In this document: positions 20,130 to 32,600 of the stretch, piece after piece | Position numbering within the stretch: the stretch's first letter is position 1 | Layout: every line of letters starts with the position of its first letter | Assembly: GCA_050084515.1 (NCBI GenBank) | Contig: CM114273.1 | Location: forward strand, 43,338,001-43,402,000 | Reading direction: 5' to 3' | From: Blasia pusilla | Taxonomy: Eukaryota; Marchantiophyta; Marchantiopsida; Blasiales | DNA length: 64,000 nucleotides | Made by a program: the position numbers and the translations under genes | Notes under the pieces: model-generated | The model's input: only the letters and a program-made list of their open reading frames with translations | Databases searched by the model: none | Told to the model about the DNA's origin: nothing

Positions 20130-21784
20130 ATTCGTACAAGAGATGAATGAATGATGTTCCATTTGATCATATGCATTTTTCATTCATAGAGAGATCTCTA
20201 CACACGCCAAGTGAAGCTTATTGTGGACGAGAGATAGTTGAACTTCTGATCTACATCTCAGAAAGTGATCAGGCTATGGATTCCCACCACATTTTTTCGC
20301 TATGGTTTACATCTAGAGATGGACGATAACTCGACATCTCACCTTCATCAACCAAATCAGTTATGGTTTATGTATGAGGTACTAGTCAAAACAAAACTCG
20401 TACCAACTCATAGAAGTGACATCCATGAATACACTTATGCACATGAGGAAAGCGAAGTCATCTACTAGAAAGATCAAATGGATGTTTTTGACATAAAACC
20501 TCCATCCTCTTCTAGATATAAGTAAACTTGTGTGATTGTTCCAGTTGGAAACCAAAGTTGTGGTTGTTGGTAGATGATGTATGGCATTCGTATTTGTAAC
20601 TAGATGACTACAATTGTCTTCTCATGGCCTTTAGGGGTTAACTCATGTTTTGAAGGAAGGAGTTTTACTTGTTGAAGATAAGTTCCGGTGCATAGTTAGA
20701 GACCAATAACATATAAAATATTGTGGTTGTTGGTAGATGATATTCAGCAATCTTATTTGCAACTAGATAACACAATTGTCTTCTCATGGCCTTTTCGGTT
20801 TAACCCATGTTTTGGAGGAAGGAGTTTTACTTGTTGAAGGTAAGTTGTGGTGCATAGCTAGAGACCAACAACATATAAAATCATCAAACCGAATAAGCTT
20901 TGTCTGTTGTGTGTTTTAGGCAAAGGATAAAACCATTCTATAGAAAATCAATGGATCCTCATAGAATTAAGGTAGTGAGTATATTGTGTTCGTTTGAGCG
21001 AGCTTTGCGATTAGGTTATTGAGACTAGGTTCTTCATTAAATCTATCAAATTGTTCTCTAGACTATAGGTTGAATTCTAGTTTGCACTTGGTTGACTAGT
21101 GGTAGGGGAGACTATGGTAGCTTTGAAAATGGGTAGTGCTTCAATTCTTTGATCTCATTATAGTATAGGCCGCTCTCTAAATTCAAAATTCAAGTTTTTT
21201 TTTTGAATTTTTTTAGTGTTTGATTCTGAATGAAAACATTTTTTATTCCTTTGTGAAAATTGAACATCCAAATATCCCCTTGTTTTTCAAAAATTCCCAA
21301 AATATCCTATTCCAAAATGGAATCCACTAAATCTTGTGAAAAAACAAAAGAGAGAAAATTAATGAAAAAAAACATACAAAAGGGAACTTTGTGGAGGGAG
21401 AAAAACTCATCAAATTAAATCAAGATGAAAAGTATAGATGATGTGTGCATGTAAATTGACTCCGAGCCATCGATGTCACATTTATATTTAAATTGCAATA
21501 AAAACTATGAGAGAGAATTATGTGACCGAGCAAAAGAATCCAAAATGTCATTGAACATATGTCGTATGTCTACATGAAAAGTTTTCAAATATAATTGGAC
21601 TTACAAGTTCAATTGTGTGTATCATTCAAGTGTGAAGAGTTAATTTTTCTATGCCCACTAAATGCATCGAGTTATGACTAAAATTTACATCCCTTTCGGG
21701 CCTTTCCTCTTAAGGTTTCATCTAATTTTAATATTTAAGAATTTTTTTGAAAATCTATTGAAATTCAACTTAACTTTTCATTAG
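20130..21784. other. Gene-poor stretch with one tandem duplication
   Basis: Short open frames at 20147-20468 have no recognisable domain. 20558-20882 is a two-copy tandem duplication. The remainder is AT-rich with no supported feature. Confidence 0.5.
20558..20882 (+). repeat. Tandem duplication, 163-bp unit
   Basis: Two units (20558-20720, 20721-20882) share 'ttgtggttgttggtagatga', 'caattgtcttctcatggcc', 'ggaaggagttttacttgttg' and 'aacatataaaat'. Non-coding and recent-looking. Confidence 0.9.
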
Positions 21785-22096
21785 CAAGATTGCATATGGA
21801 CAAAGTCCTTGTATGCGGACATGTCCATGCTCGTGGATTTACGTTTAGGATTCCGTCCTATGGAAGGAGTTGATCATATGGGCCCCATCTTCCTCTTCTT
21901 TCTCATTCCCCCCACTTGCCTTTGTGTTCATGCTCTCCCGTTTTTTCCTCCTTCACCTCCATTCCCTTCCCCGTTATAGGCTCACTCGCCCTTATCCTGC
22001 CTTCCATCATGAACCATAAGTGTGGGTCCCACCTCCCAAGATTTATCTGTCCATATCTATCCTAGGAACGAATTTGTCCTTCTTTGTGCAACTATA
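21785..22096 (+). mobile_element. hAT-like MITE (CAAGGTTGCA family), degraded copy
   Basis: Starts CAAGATTGCA and ends near TGCAACTATA, with the same internal order as 26698-26990: 'tggacaaagtc', 'gacatgtccatg', 'atgggcccca', 'gccttccatca', 'tgtgggtcccacct'. The 8-bp target duplication is no longer clear. No protein. Confidence 0.75.
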
Positions 22097-23473
22097 TTTA
22101 GTTGGCATTATATTGTTAGTGTGGCGTCAATCTATTTCATACATGAAAATTGTGAATTCAAATATTCTATGATTTTTAAGAAAATATTTTTTTGAATATT
22201 AGTCCTTCCTAATGAATTTAGAGCATGGATGTTTAAGGTACTGCACAATTTTCAGGTAGCTTCACATTAAGTTCTATGATACATATAAATATATCACAAT
22301 TTAAAGAAACTATTTTGTTTCTAAAATTTAACTTGTTAAATTTTAGAAACAAAATTAAGCTCAAAATATAATTAATTGGATGAGAGTTGTTGATGTAATA
22401 TATAGAAGAAGTAATTTTCTGTGCTTTAGGTCTCATGGCTTGGTATATTGAGCTCCTTAGTTATGCACCTTGTGCTTAGTCTCAAAGATGAATACTATTA
22501 TCTTAACTTTGATTTATGGGGTTATTAATGCATTCATATCATAATCACTAGTAACTGCTTTTTTTTTATATTTACATAATTATGGGCCATACCAAATATA
22601 TAAGGGTTTTGGATGTCAAAAAGATTTTATTCAAGATAAATGTATAGTCAAGTGAAGATATATGAAATATTGTTAAGACAAGGTTTGGGACTTTAGGATG
22701 ATGGTTTTGTATGGAAAAGGTTTAAGGATCCGTTAGGATTCTCAACAACAAGCCATTTTCTTTTCAACTAAGGAAAGAATTAAGTAGGGGATGGGAATGT
22801 AAGATGGAAGAATACTTAAATGCATTTCTAAGCTCATTTTGAGACATTATAATATGTGGATTTATCTAGGGTTTAGGATAAATCCATATATTATAATCCA
22901 ATCTTGGAGGCTTTCCATTTAGGGTTGAAGGACTATAAATTGCTGTTATTAGAACTTTTGCCTATGTTATATAACTTTATTTACAAAATTATCATTTGTA
23001 TCATTATTGGAAAGTACCCATTCATTTATCAAATTCCTGTCTCGTTGATACCTATCCTAGCCGCTCGCCTTTTGAGCAAGTAAAGTCGTTTGATTTCTCG
23101 ACCAATAAGACCATTGAAAATTGATTTAAAATATCACGAGAAAATTCTTGGAATTAATCAAACATTAGCCATTTAAACCCGTGCGATGAGTGCATCCCAC
23201 ATGTGTCCAAGTATCTAACATTTTCTTCTCCTAAAAAATTACACTTCTTTTTATGAGCGTGAATTTCCATTCTAAATAAGGGTCTTAGAGTTTAAACAAT
23301 GTCTACTTTACTTTATAAATAAATTAGGTAATAGTTGCAACTATACCCTAATTTATTTATTTTAAAAAGAAAATTAATATAATTATTCAATTGAGAAGGC
23401 ATATTCATATCACTATTCGATTGCATAAGTCATAGCCACTTCGGGAGTCCGAGCCAGCTCGATCGAAGTGCTA

Positions 23474-23505
<32 letters not shown>

Positions 23506-23930
23506 GGAATATCACGTATTTCTGGATATATTAATAGTTAAATAGTTACATAAAGAAATAAAGTTGGAAAGATTAATAATGGGCATAAAGACATTCCCTT
23601 TTGACTTTGGACAAAATCTCAAACGACTTTGATGGGACGAAAATGGGAAATAGTTTTTTCTTTCTTTTTGGGTGAGAGATTGGACTTTTTGGGGTTAGAC
23701 TTCATTTAGTTTTGTTTCATTTTCCATTTTCTATTTTCGTTTTCTCTTTGACTCTTGGGACACTCGATGTTCGAATGGATGAAGTCGATGGAAGTAGCTA
23801 AACTGCCCTTCAGAATAGTACACCAACTAGAGGTGGGAATTTTCAAAGGGTAAGGATGAGTGATAATTAATAAGGCTGCTGATTAGGAGGAAAGGTCCTT
23901 TAATGGTCCGAAACAGTTCGAATGGGACCC
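22097..23930. other. Gene-free AT-rich stretch with (TA)n at 23479-23505
   Basis: No coding potential seen. A 'cactag|t' Helitron-like end occurs at about 22545-22551 without a clear hairpin, so it is not called. A (TA)n microsatellite is present at 23479-23505. Confidence 0.5.
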
Positions 23931-23937
23931 CATTAAG

Positions 23938-24195
23938 CTTGTTTAGAGACTTTTTCGATTCGAATCAGACGATTCGAACGCCATTAGACTCTTTGGGGAC
24001 CACACTAAACTTGTTTCGAGACTTTTTTTCCCTTCGAATAATACGATTCGAAGTCGTATTATTCGAATAGACTTAAGTCGTTGAGAGCCACGCTAAACTT
24101 GTTTAGAGACTTTTTCCCCATTCGAATCACAAGAGTCGGAGCCCACTAAACTCGTTGAGAACCGCGCTAAACTTGTTTAGAGACTTTTTCTTTTT
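23938..24195 (+). repeat. Degenerate tandem repeat, ~73-bp unit (4 copies) with embedded palindrome
   Basis: Units are marked by 'cttgtttagagactttttc' at 23938, 24010, 24099 and 24172. The second unit is longer because it holds a perfect 14-bp inverted repeat (24033-24046 and 24054-24067, loop ttcgaag). The units are rich in TTCGAA-type words. Confidence 0.85.
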
Positions 24196-24199
24196 AATC

Positions 24200-24829
24200 G
24201 GCTGCTGCTCTCTCTCCCTTATTCCATTTCCAAACTCGTTTTCGAAGCCTCCTCGAGTTCATCGATGGAGTCAAGTGATGGATCGAAAGTTCGTCGATTT
24301 CTCTTTACCCATTAGGACCTCCACATAATAGACAAAAGTCGTTTTTCCAACATTCAACCTTCAACCAGCTTTAGTTTTTTTTTTCCTCGAAACCATCAGA
24401 TTAGTAGCAGTAGAAGAATAATAATAAGACTAATAAGAATACGAAAGATTAGAAGAAGAATAAGAACAAAAAATGGAGATTTATGACATAGTTGCTAAAA
24501 GGTTCGAAGTTTTCGAACTCATGAAAGTCAATCTTTTACTAATCTGCGACGTAACCCAGCAAAATTAAAACCAGATACTTTTTGGTTGTTGCGGGGGAAA
24601 ACGAATGACTGAAAAAATATTTTGGACCACTTCTCCATTGACTCGCTGTTTTCGAACATCAAGTGCGTGCATATATATATAAAATAAATAAATTAAATAT
24701 TTTTTTATTAAAGCCTGCTTAAGCGGATGATACGAATATTGGGGTGGAGATGATTAGGGGTTCGCTAGGGTTCTGGCGTTGGGGTGAGGAGCGATAGGGT
24801 CGAGAGGAAAGGAAGGTTGCAGTCAGTGA

Positions 24830-24866
<37 letters not shown>

Positions 24867-26577
24867 ATGATAATAATGTAAGGATATGCAACCACATGGC
24901 TTGTGTGCTAACTAACCAACTTTATGCAATTCGAGATGGAGATGCAATAATGATTAGCTAGCTGGAGTGATAAATCTATAAACAAAAACATATAAAGTGA
25001 GTCGTGGAGGAGGTGGCCTAAGAGTGGGTGTTGGATATATAGACTCATGGAGGAGGCCATCGAAAGGTCATGAATCATAATGAAGTAAGCGTTCCTAGAG
25101 TCCTTCGAATCCTAGAGATTCGAAGCACCTTCACTACATGCCAAATCGAATTCGACATCTTGCTCGAAACCTACACATAGCCGCCCTACCAACCCACACT
25201 ACCCACTCACCAACCTAGCCTAGCCTAGCCTAGCTAAACCTAGATAAGTTATGCTTACCAAACTCTAGCCAACCCTACTAGTTTAGTCCAACCTAACCTA
25301 GCTTGAACTAGCCATGCCATTGTTGGAAGTTGAAAGTCAAGTACCAATTCCACAATGGGAGCAATGAGCAAGCAATTTGGGGGTGGGAGGGTGGTCCATT
25401 TTTGCAAGCTTGAGGGTTTGTAGTGTGGGCCAACTTGTTTGTAGGCATGAAAGGAATGTCAAACGCTACTTGCAATGCATTTCTCCGTCGTCACGAGCAT
25501 TTGGGGTATCACTTATGTTAGACTCTTCCTAATCATCTACAAGAGAGCATTTTAGTTGGAGTGGGTTAGAAATTTGAAAGTGAAAGGTAATCAGAATGAT
25601 TAAAAAAAAGGGGTCTATTACGACATGCGGAGTCGATAGACCACTCAATAGAAACAAGAAGAAGAAAGATCAATATACTAACCTAGATAACGGATATGCC
25701 TTAAGCGGCTCTATCATGTTCCTTCTCCTTCAGACCTTCTCCTCCTCCCACTTATCTAGTTCAATTGCTACAAGCCCTTACTGCCTTTAGCAAGGTAAGG
25801 TTTGGATTCCATGCAAAACTTTTAAACTAAATGGGTCCTACTTGGTTATTTTCGCAGAGGATGAGTTTGCGAAAACAAATTATTCTAAATCCAACATTTG
25901 GTAAAATGGAATGTTTTTTGTGACTCTCTAAGCCTTTTGTTAGAGGGCTTCACCAAAAGTGAATTCTTCCCATGGTAGAGTTTTAAATTGAAATGTGCTT
26001 TTTGGGGGGCCCTTTTTTTTTTTAAGGAAACCTTTCCATAATGCACTTTTATTTTTCCTCTATTCCATAAAGAAAAAATTGGTTTCTCTTCATGAAGTCT
26101 TTCCCAAAAGGGATAACTAGATTGTAGATACAAAATGAACATTTTTGAAGTTATGAAAGAAAAGTCACACATTAAGCTCTGCCATGTATTGGAATGTGGT
26201 TGTATTTGCAAATATTTTTCTCAAGATTTGGTGGAGTATTTAGAAGCCAATTCTCTAGGATACTTTTTAATTAGATCATGGAATAATTGGGGTTTTAATT
26301 GCCAAGAAGCTTAAGTCAAAAGATTAGTTAAATGATGGAATAATGGAGGGAAATTTTGGTATGCAATATTTGGGTCGCGCAACATACACTTTCATTTCAA
26401 AGTTTCTCATGCCTATGGAATCATTCTTAGACCCTTGCCATCCATGCATTGCATTTTTCACTTTGAAAGGGAATTCTCAATTACATTGCTTGATCTAGTG
26501 ATTCTCATCTCGATTTTCCATTCCTCTTCTTGAAGCCGAAGTCCATGTAGTCCCAGTGACATTGCTCTTGCAATTAG
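24200..26577. other. Gene-free stretch
   Basis: Contains a (TA)n run (24834-24860) and a 'ctagcctagcctagc' short repeat at about 25213. Small open frames at 25596-25790 and 25885-26211 have no domain or supporting signal. Nothing else supported. Confidence 0.5.
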
Positions 26578-27393
26578 CAAGGTTGCACAATGCACGCGGG
26601 AAAAATATGTATTCGTGGACTTATGTTTATCTTAGGGATGAACACATAAGTGTGTGCGAGCCCAACTGCGTGCCTCCCGCATCCGACCCCGCATTGCCAA
26701 GGTTGCATGTGGACAAAGTCTGTGTCCGTGGACATGTCCATGCACTTATGTCCGTCCTATGCAAGGACTTTTTTGTATGGGCCCCACCTTTCCCTTCTTT
26801 CTCATTCCCCTTACTTGCCTTCGCGTTCCATACTCCCTCAGTTCTTCCTCCCTCCACCTCCACTCCCTCCTCCCTCATTCCTCCTCTCATCCTTGCCTTG
26901 CCTTCCATCACCCCATGTTCGTGGACATGTCTAGACTTGTCCGTCCATGTTTGTCCTAAGGAAGGACTTGTCCTTTTTTGTGCAACCATGCGCATTGCAT
27001 CCGATCTTGGCCCGCATCCTTCTTGCGATCCTCGCCCACGTGGGAGGGGATTGGGCTACAACCCGAACCCAACCTGCACCTAGCTCGCCCAGGCTAGACC
27101 CCCCCTCTTTTTTGGCCCGTGCAGGCCCATGTTTGGCTCGCATAGCAGGGGCACGAGCTAGAAGTAGGAGGAGCTCGGGCCGGACTCGGGTTGCGCCCGC
27201 AAGGGGTGCAAGCCGGAGGCATGCTAGGGATAGGCCGGACGCGGACTAGGGGCAGGCTGGACACGGGTCGAACGCAGGTAAGGGTTGCAGTAGGGACGCG
27301 GGCCACGGTGCGAGAACGGATTGTGGGATGACATGTATGGACTTGTATGGGGTCCGTTCCATAGAAGGACAAGTCCTTTTTTGTGCAACCATG
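26578..27393 (+). mobile_element. hAT-like non-autonomous element, outer host of a nested MITE
   Basis: Begins CAAGGTTGCA and ends TGCAACCATG (imperfect terminal inverted repeats). Flanks gcaattag (26570-26577) and acaattag (27394-27401) match at 7 of 8 bases, as expected for an old 8-bp hAT target duplication. Its interior is GC-rich and interrupted by a second copy at 26698-26990. The open frames inside are not protein-like. Confidence 0.8.
26698..26990 (+). mobile_element. hAT-like MITE nested in the outer element
   Basis: 293 bp, CAAGGTTGCA...TGCAACCATG. It is flanked by a perfect 8-bp direct duplication, cgcattgc (26690-26697 and 26991-26998). Length, terminal repeats and 8-bp duplication identify a hAT-superfamily MITE. 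It inserted after the outer copy. Confidence 0.92.
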
Positions 27394-27479
27394 ACAATTA
27401 GTATCCATTAGCACTCATACAATCATACCACACCATTTCGCTCGCAAATTAAGCAAGTTCCATATCCCGCTTTGGGGCT

Positions 27480-27650
27480 CCCACCCATGACATGTCCCGT
27501 CATCACAAATTTTTTTATAAAGAATCCCTCAAGTACATATTAAGAAAGGATTAATTCAACCCCCACCCATGACATGTACACACGTCACCACAGATTTTTT
27601 TTTTCTTATAAAGAATCCCTCACGCACATATTACAAAAGGATTCATTCAA
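27480..27650 (+). repeat. Tandem duplication, ~85-bp unit
   Basis: Two units share 'ccacccatgacatgt', 'tataaagaatccctca', 'gcacatatta' and 'aggattcattcaac'. 'taaagaatccctc' also occurs at about 55333 just inside a Helitron-like 5' end, so this may derive from a Helitron. Confidence 0.75.
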
Positions 27651-27735
27651 CCGAATCAAGACCTCAACTATACCAATGACCCTAGAAGGGTCCCATGAGG
27701 TATCCCTTCTTTATTTATTTAAGGGGGATATTTTT

Positions 27736-27772
27736 GGTCTCCCTACATATAAAGAAATAGATGTAGGAGACC
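27736..27772. repeat. Short hairpin
   Basis: ggtctccctacat (27736-27748) pairs with atgtaggagacc (27761-27772), with one bulged base. It sits in otherwise plain intergenic DNA. Confidence 0.6.
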
Positions 27773-29479
27773 CTAGTACGATTGGGATGAGGGCACATAA
27801 AATTAAAGGGTCTTTCGAAGTGCAAGGTGGGAATTGATTTTCGTGCCCTTCATAGCCTCTAGACCTATAAGAAATAGTCAGATATAGGGGCATCCCATTT
27901 TGGGTCGGGCATTGTGATGGAGATGCCCTCCCTTTCCTTTCCAAGTTATGTACGTGTCAATAGTGTCCCATCATCATCGTACGGTTCTAAACTCGATTCG
28001 ACAAAAAGTGCCTTGTCCCTTTTTTCGTTTTTCCCCTCTTGAGAGATAGAGTAGGAGTAGATGGAGCACCTTTTCGTTTCAATTATTGTTCACTTGTATC
28101 CATCTCCTCTCCTCTCATGCATTAGGGTGGTCGAAAAATTAATTCGAACGTGAGGGATTCTTACAATTCTAGTCATTGTGGTTATTAGAATCGTTTTAAG
28201 CTGAGCTAAGCTCATTCTGTTCGAAACCATCGATCTATCCATCGAACAATATGCCATGAGAGAATTAGCTGCTAATCCTTTAGTTTTCGTGGTGTGCTAC
28301 TGTTTAATGGGTAGATGTGTAGATTATGGATGGCATTATGCCTTTGAACGTGGGTTCGGTTAGTTGAATTAGCGGGACTAAGTGAGCAGCTTCGAACATC
28401 CATGTTGAGTTCGGGAAAGCTCGGATCGAAAGCATCACGACGTGGAGTTCGCACTAGAGTCGGTCGAAGTGTAGGACTTCATCTAAGTCTAAGTCTCCAG
28501 CAAGACTTACAATAGATGATGATTCGAATCCTTGGATCCTTCTTTCATGGTGGTATACGAAATAAGGGGCCGGCCCTTCCATGGCCAACGGATTGTTAGA
28601 CTAAGCAGCTTCGAACATCCGTCTTGATCCACAACCAACCCTACTTCAAGGTCCGAATTCTCCGGAATCTATCGCCAAGGTCAAAGTGTAAATGTAGAAA
28701 GTAGAAAGAGTACCAACACGGATATCTGCATAATAAATAGAAGAGAATATTTCTTTTCTTTCCATTCCTTCATGGGAAATGAAGGAGAAGGAGGGGGGGC
28801 TTAGACTTGACCGTCGATGACCAAGTTTTTTATTATATCATATCGAATCGGGGGTTTGAACTTTGAAGTGTCGGATGAGGAAGTCTTGGAGATGAGAGCT
28901 CGAGTTCGGTCACTTGCATTCATCTCCTCTAGCTAGATCTCTAACTCCATCTCTCTCTCTCCATGGGGTGTCCGAATTCCAAGAGGCCGGGCACCAGAAC
29001 CACGACTCGAATCTCCTTCGAACTCCTCAAGGGAAGAGCTATGGAAACCATAGACCGACCGACTACGCAAAGTACTAGGTAGGGAACTAGGTAGCTTCAG
29101 AGACCGACATAATGATGACACGATTGATTGATGGATTGATAGATTTATTTATTTCTGAATCGGTTTAGTTCTTGGCCATAGGGGTACCCGAGAGACGGGG
29201 GGGCACGCGGGGAGGAGACAGGAACATAACTATCTCGCTTATTCGACAGGTCTGGGTGCATCGAACGCAGGACGATCTGGTGTCGGAAACCAAACCTCTC
29301 TTTGTTCGATCGATTGCAAGAGTTTGTGAGAGAGAGAGAGAGAGAGAGAGGGAGATGTCGGAAAAAGATTAGGAGAAGTCCGATGGGAGAATCGAATGAC
29401 AGTTTGAGATATTTCGCACTCATTAAGCGGTTCCATCGATTGAGAGAGAGAGAGATGGAATTCGAAAGCTGAGAAACCA
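27773..29479. other. Intergenic region upstream of the SABATH methyltransferase
   Basis: No gene recognised. It includes a 'gcagcttcgaacatcc' phrase repeated at about 28386 and 28607, and AG runs near 29330-29350 and 29443. The proximal part probably contains the promoter and 5' UTR. No convincing TATA box was found. Confidence 0.45.
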
Positions 29480-29629
29480 ATGGCCATAACGTGCCAGGAG
29501 AGAGAGAGCCCGAGAGAAAGAAAGGGATCAAATTCGAACGCTAGCAGCAACGTGCTGGCACAGAGTGTTTCAGAGAGATCGGTTCGCATTCTCGGCAAGG
29601 AGTTCGAGGCGTCTCATGCTGAGCAGCCC

Positions 29630-32600
29630 ATGGCGATGACGCTCGTCAAACCCGACGACTCCCGCGACTCGAATGGGTCGAATCCTTCGAAGCAGCAGCC
29701 CAACAATGTCCCCATTCCCTCGAAACAACAGCCGCAGCCCCAGTTTCAGCAGCAGCAGCAGCAGAAGAAGAAGAAGCAGAGCTCGTCGAAGCCCACGTCC
29801 CCCTCCCCCCCAGCAAACCCCCAAAGCTCGCAGAGCGCGAAGCTCGTTCTGAAGCAGTTCCTCTCGATGGCCAAGGGCGACGGCGAAGACAGCTACGCCC
29901 GAAACTCGTACCTCATGCACAACACCAACACCACAATGCTGTCGATTCTCACGGAAAGGCTCCTTCGAATGAGCCTGCCCTCTTCCAATTCGGGCCCCAT
30001 CGTGGTGGCCGATTTGGGGTGCGCTTCGGGACCCAACACGATCCACAACGTCAGCTTCGTCATCGACACGTTTCGGAAGCGCTATGAGGCTCTCGGTCGA
30101 GCCTCTCCCGAATTCCAGGCCTACTTCAACGATTTGAGGTCCACGGATTTCAACCTCACCTTCCACCATCTGGACTTGGACTCCGACTCCGACTCCGACT
30201 CCGACTCCAGAAACTTCTTCGCTGCGGGAGTTCCTGGGGACTTCTACGGTCGCCTGTTCCCTCGTTCTTCGGTCACCGTCTTCATCTCCAGCCATGCGCT
30301 CCACTGGATGTCCAAGGTCCTCCTCCTCCTCCTCCTCCTCCGTCCGTCGTTGGCAGATCGATCCATCGATCGATCGTCCGTTCGTTCGTTCGTTCGAGCG
30401 TTCATGTCGATGTTCGTTCGTTCATGTCGATGTTCGTGAGTTAGTGAGTTCGTGAGTTCATGTCGATCCTCATGCATTTCGGACCCGAAGATCGATTCAT
30501 TCTGCTCCGCTTCTGGATCGTTTCTTCGTCATCCGTAGCTGTCGATCGCTGCGTTCGCAGGCATTTCGGATCCGATCGAGCGGTGATTTTGCAGTCGCCC
30601 GTTCGCTCATGTCGATTGCTGCGATCTCAGACACTTCGGATCCGATCGATCAGTCCGTCCTCCTCCGTTTCCACATCGATCATTCGTTCGTGTCGATTTC
30701 TGCATTCTCATCTACTTTGGTTCGGATCCATGAGTTCTTCCTCCTCCTTTTTCCAAATTAATCGTTCTTTCGTTCATATCGATTGCTGCACTCTCATAGA
30801 TTTTGGATCCCATCCATCAGATCTTCCTCCTATTTTTCCGAATCATTCTCATTTTTTCACTTCTATCGATTGCTGCACTCCTCCTCCTTTTCCGAATCAT
30901 TCTCATTCTTGACTTCTTTCGATTGCTGCATTCGGACTCGATTCCTTCTTCCTCTCTCTCTCTCGCTCTTCGACTCGTCACTTCGTATGCACACCATCCA
31001 ACAAAAAAATATAGTATAGTATATAATCAGAGATATTCTATAATATTAGAGACACTTATTTACTACATCGTACGGTCTTGGATGGAAGGAGAGAGCAGCC
31101 ATATATATTATATTTACTATCTGGTCTTTTGTTGGATGCCGTCGGAATGTGGTCGACGAGTGCGTAGTGCCTGGGACGTGCTAGAATTAATTAATCCTTC
31201 CTCCATAGCTTTTCCATCCGTCGTTGGAGATTGGGAGGGTTTGCAGTATTTAGAGATGTTGAGCGATCGATGTTGACGATATGGTATGAATGAATTAGGA
31301 GTCGAATCAGTCTCGATGCTCAGAATTATGTCGCTGATGAATGAAGATGGTTGCACGTATTCATCCATCGACGAGATTTTATCGCAGTTTGTAAGGGTAA
31401 ATAATCCATGTCGTTGGCAGGGGATGAATCACTCTTTGATTCTGAATCAAATCCCGTCTCCATAATCGATCGTTGCCAAGTGCAGCGTGATGCATTCGTC
31501 TTCTTTTCTTATTATGATCATGATCGGTCAGTCCAGTTTGATATCTCATTATTCTTGCTATTATATGATACCAAGTAGTCTCTATAACAGATCCTTCTAT
31601 ATGCTTTCTCCTTCTCTTCTTCTTCCTTTTTGGTCGTCATATGTTCTCTATTATCGATCCTTCATTCCTTGCCTAGTCCAGTGTGATGCATTCTTCCTTT
31701 ATTATCATCTTCTCTGTAATCGATCCTTGCTAAGTCCAGTACGACGTTTTCTTCGAACTGGTTAGTATGATCGAATCAATCTTGCGAGTCGATCATTGCC
31801 ATGTCTTGTCTTGACAGTCGTCGATCATTGATGGTATCATGTATTGTTCTTCCTCTTCTTTTCTTCTTCTTCTTGAATCAATCTCGATAAACGATCACTG
31901 CATTACCATGCCCATTGTGATGGATTATTCTCACGGCAATCGAATGGTTGCCAAGTGAGTACCATGACGATGATTCAAAAAGTGCATGAGAAAGTTGTGA
32001 ATTCTGAAGAACTCTAGAGGAATGAATGGCAGATTCCTACGGCGGTGGAAGACAAGGATTCGGATGCATTCAACCGAAACCGGATTTGGCTCCACGACAG
32101 CAGCCCAGCAGTCATAGAGGAGTACAAGAAGCACAAGAAGGAAGAAATGAAGAAGTTTCTGGAAGCGAGAGCTCAGGAGCTCGTTCCTGGAGGCCTCGTG
32201 TGCTGCATCTTCGGTTGTGCCGACACTAAGCCCCCAGGGCTGGCGGAGTGCGAGGCAGATTGGCTGCAGCCCATGAGCGAGGAGGAACAAGCCTCCCCCA
32301 CCAGATCTATCTACAGAATGATGGAGTGCGCGTGGGATCAGCTCTTGGCTGAGGTTCGTGCTTTTCTCCTCCTTCATTCGATCGTTCAGAATCTTCAGAA
32401 TTGCCATGGAGTGCACGTACCTTCCGAGTTTCGAGTCTTCATCGATGGGTGCTTGCTTTCCTCCTCGATTGGTTGCTTGCTTTCTTGACTGCGTCGTCTC
32501 TGGGTCTGCATGGCATGCGTTTATTTCGAATACGTTAAACCGTTCTTCACTTTCGTTCGCCTTCAGAATTGCCTTCGCATGTTCGTAGTACCCACCTCAC

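Noticed and set aside
26556-27249. Overlapping 90-175-residue ORFs on both strands
   Set aside because: They lie within the nested hAT-like elements, are Pro/Ser/Arg-rich and recur with frame breaks in the other MITE copies.
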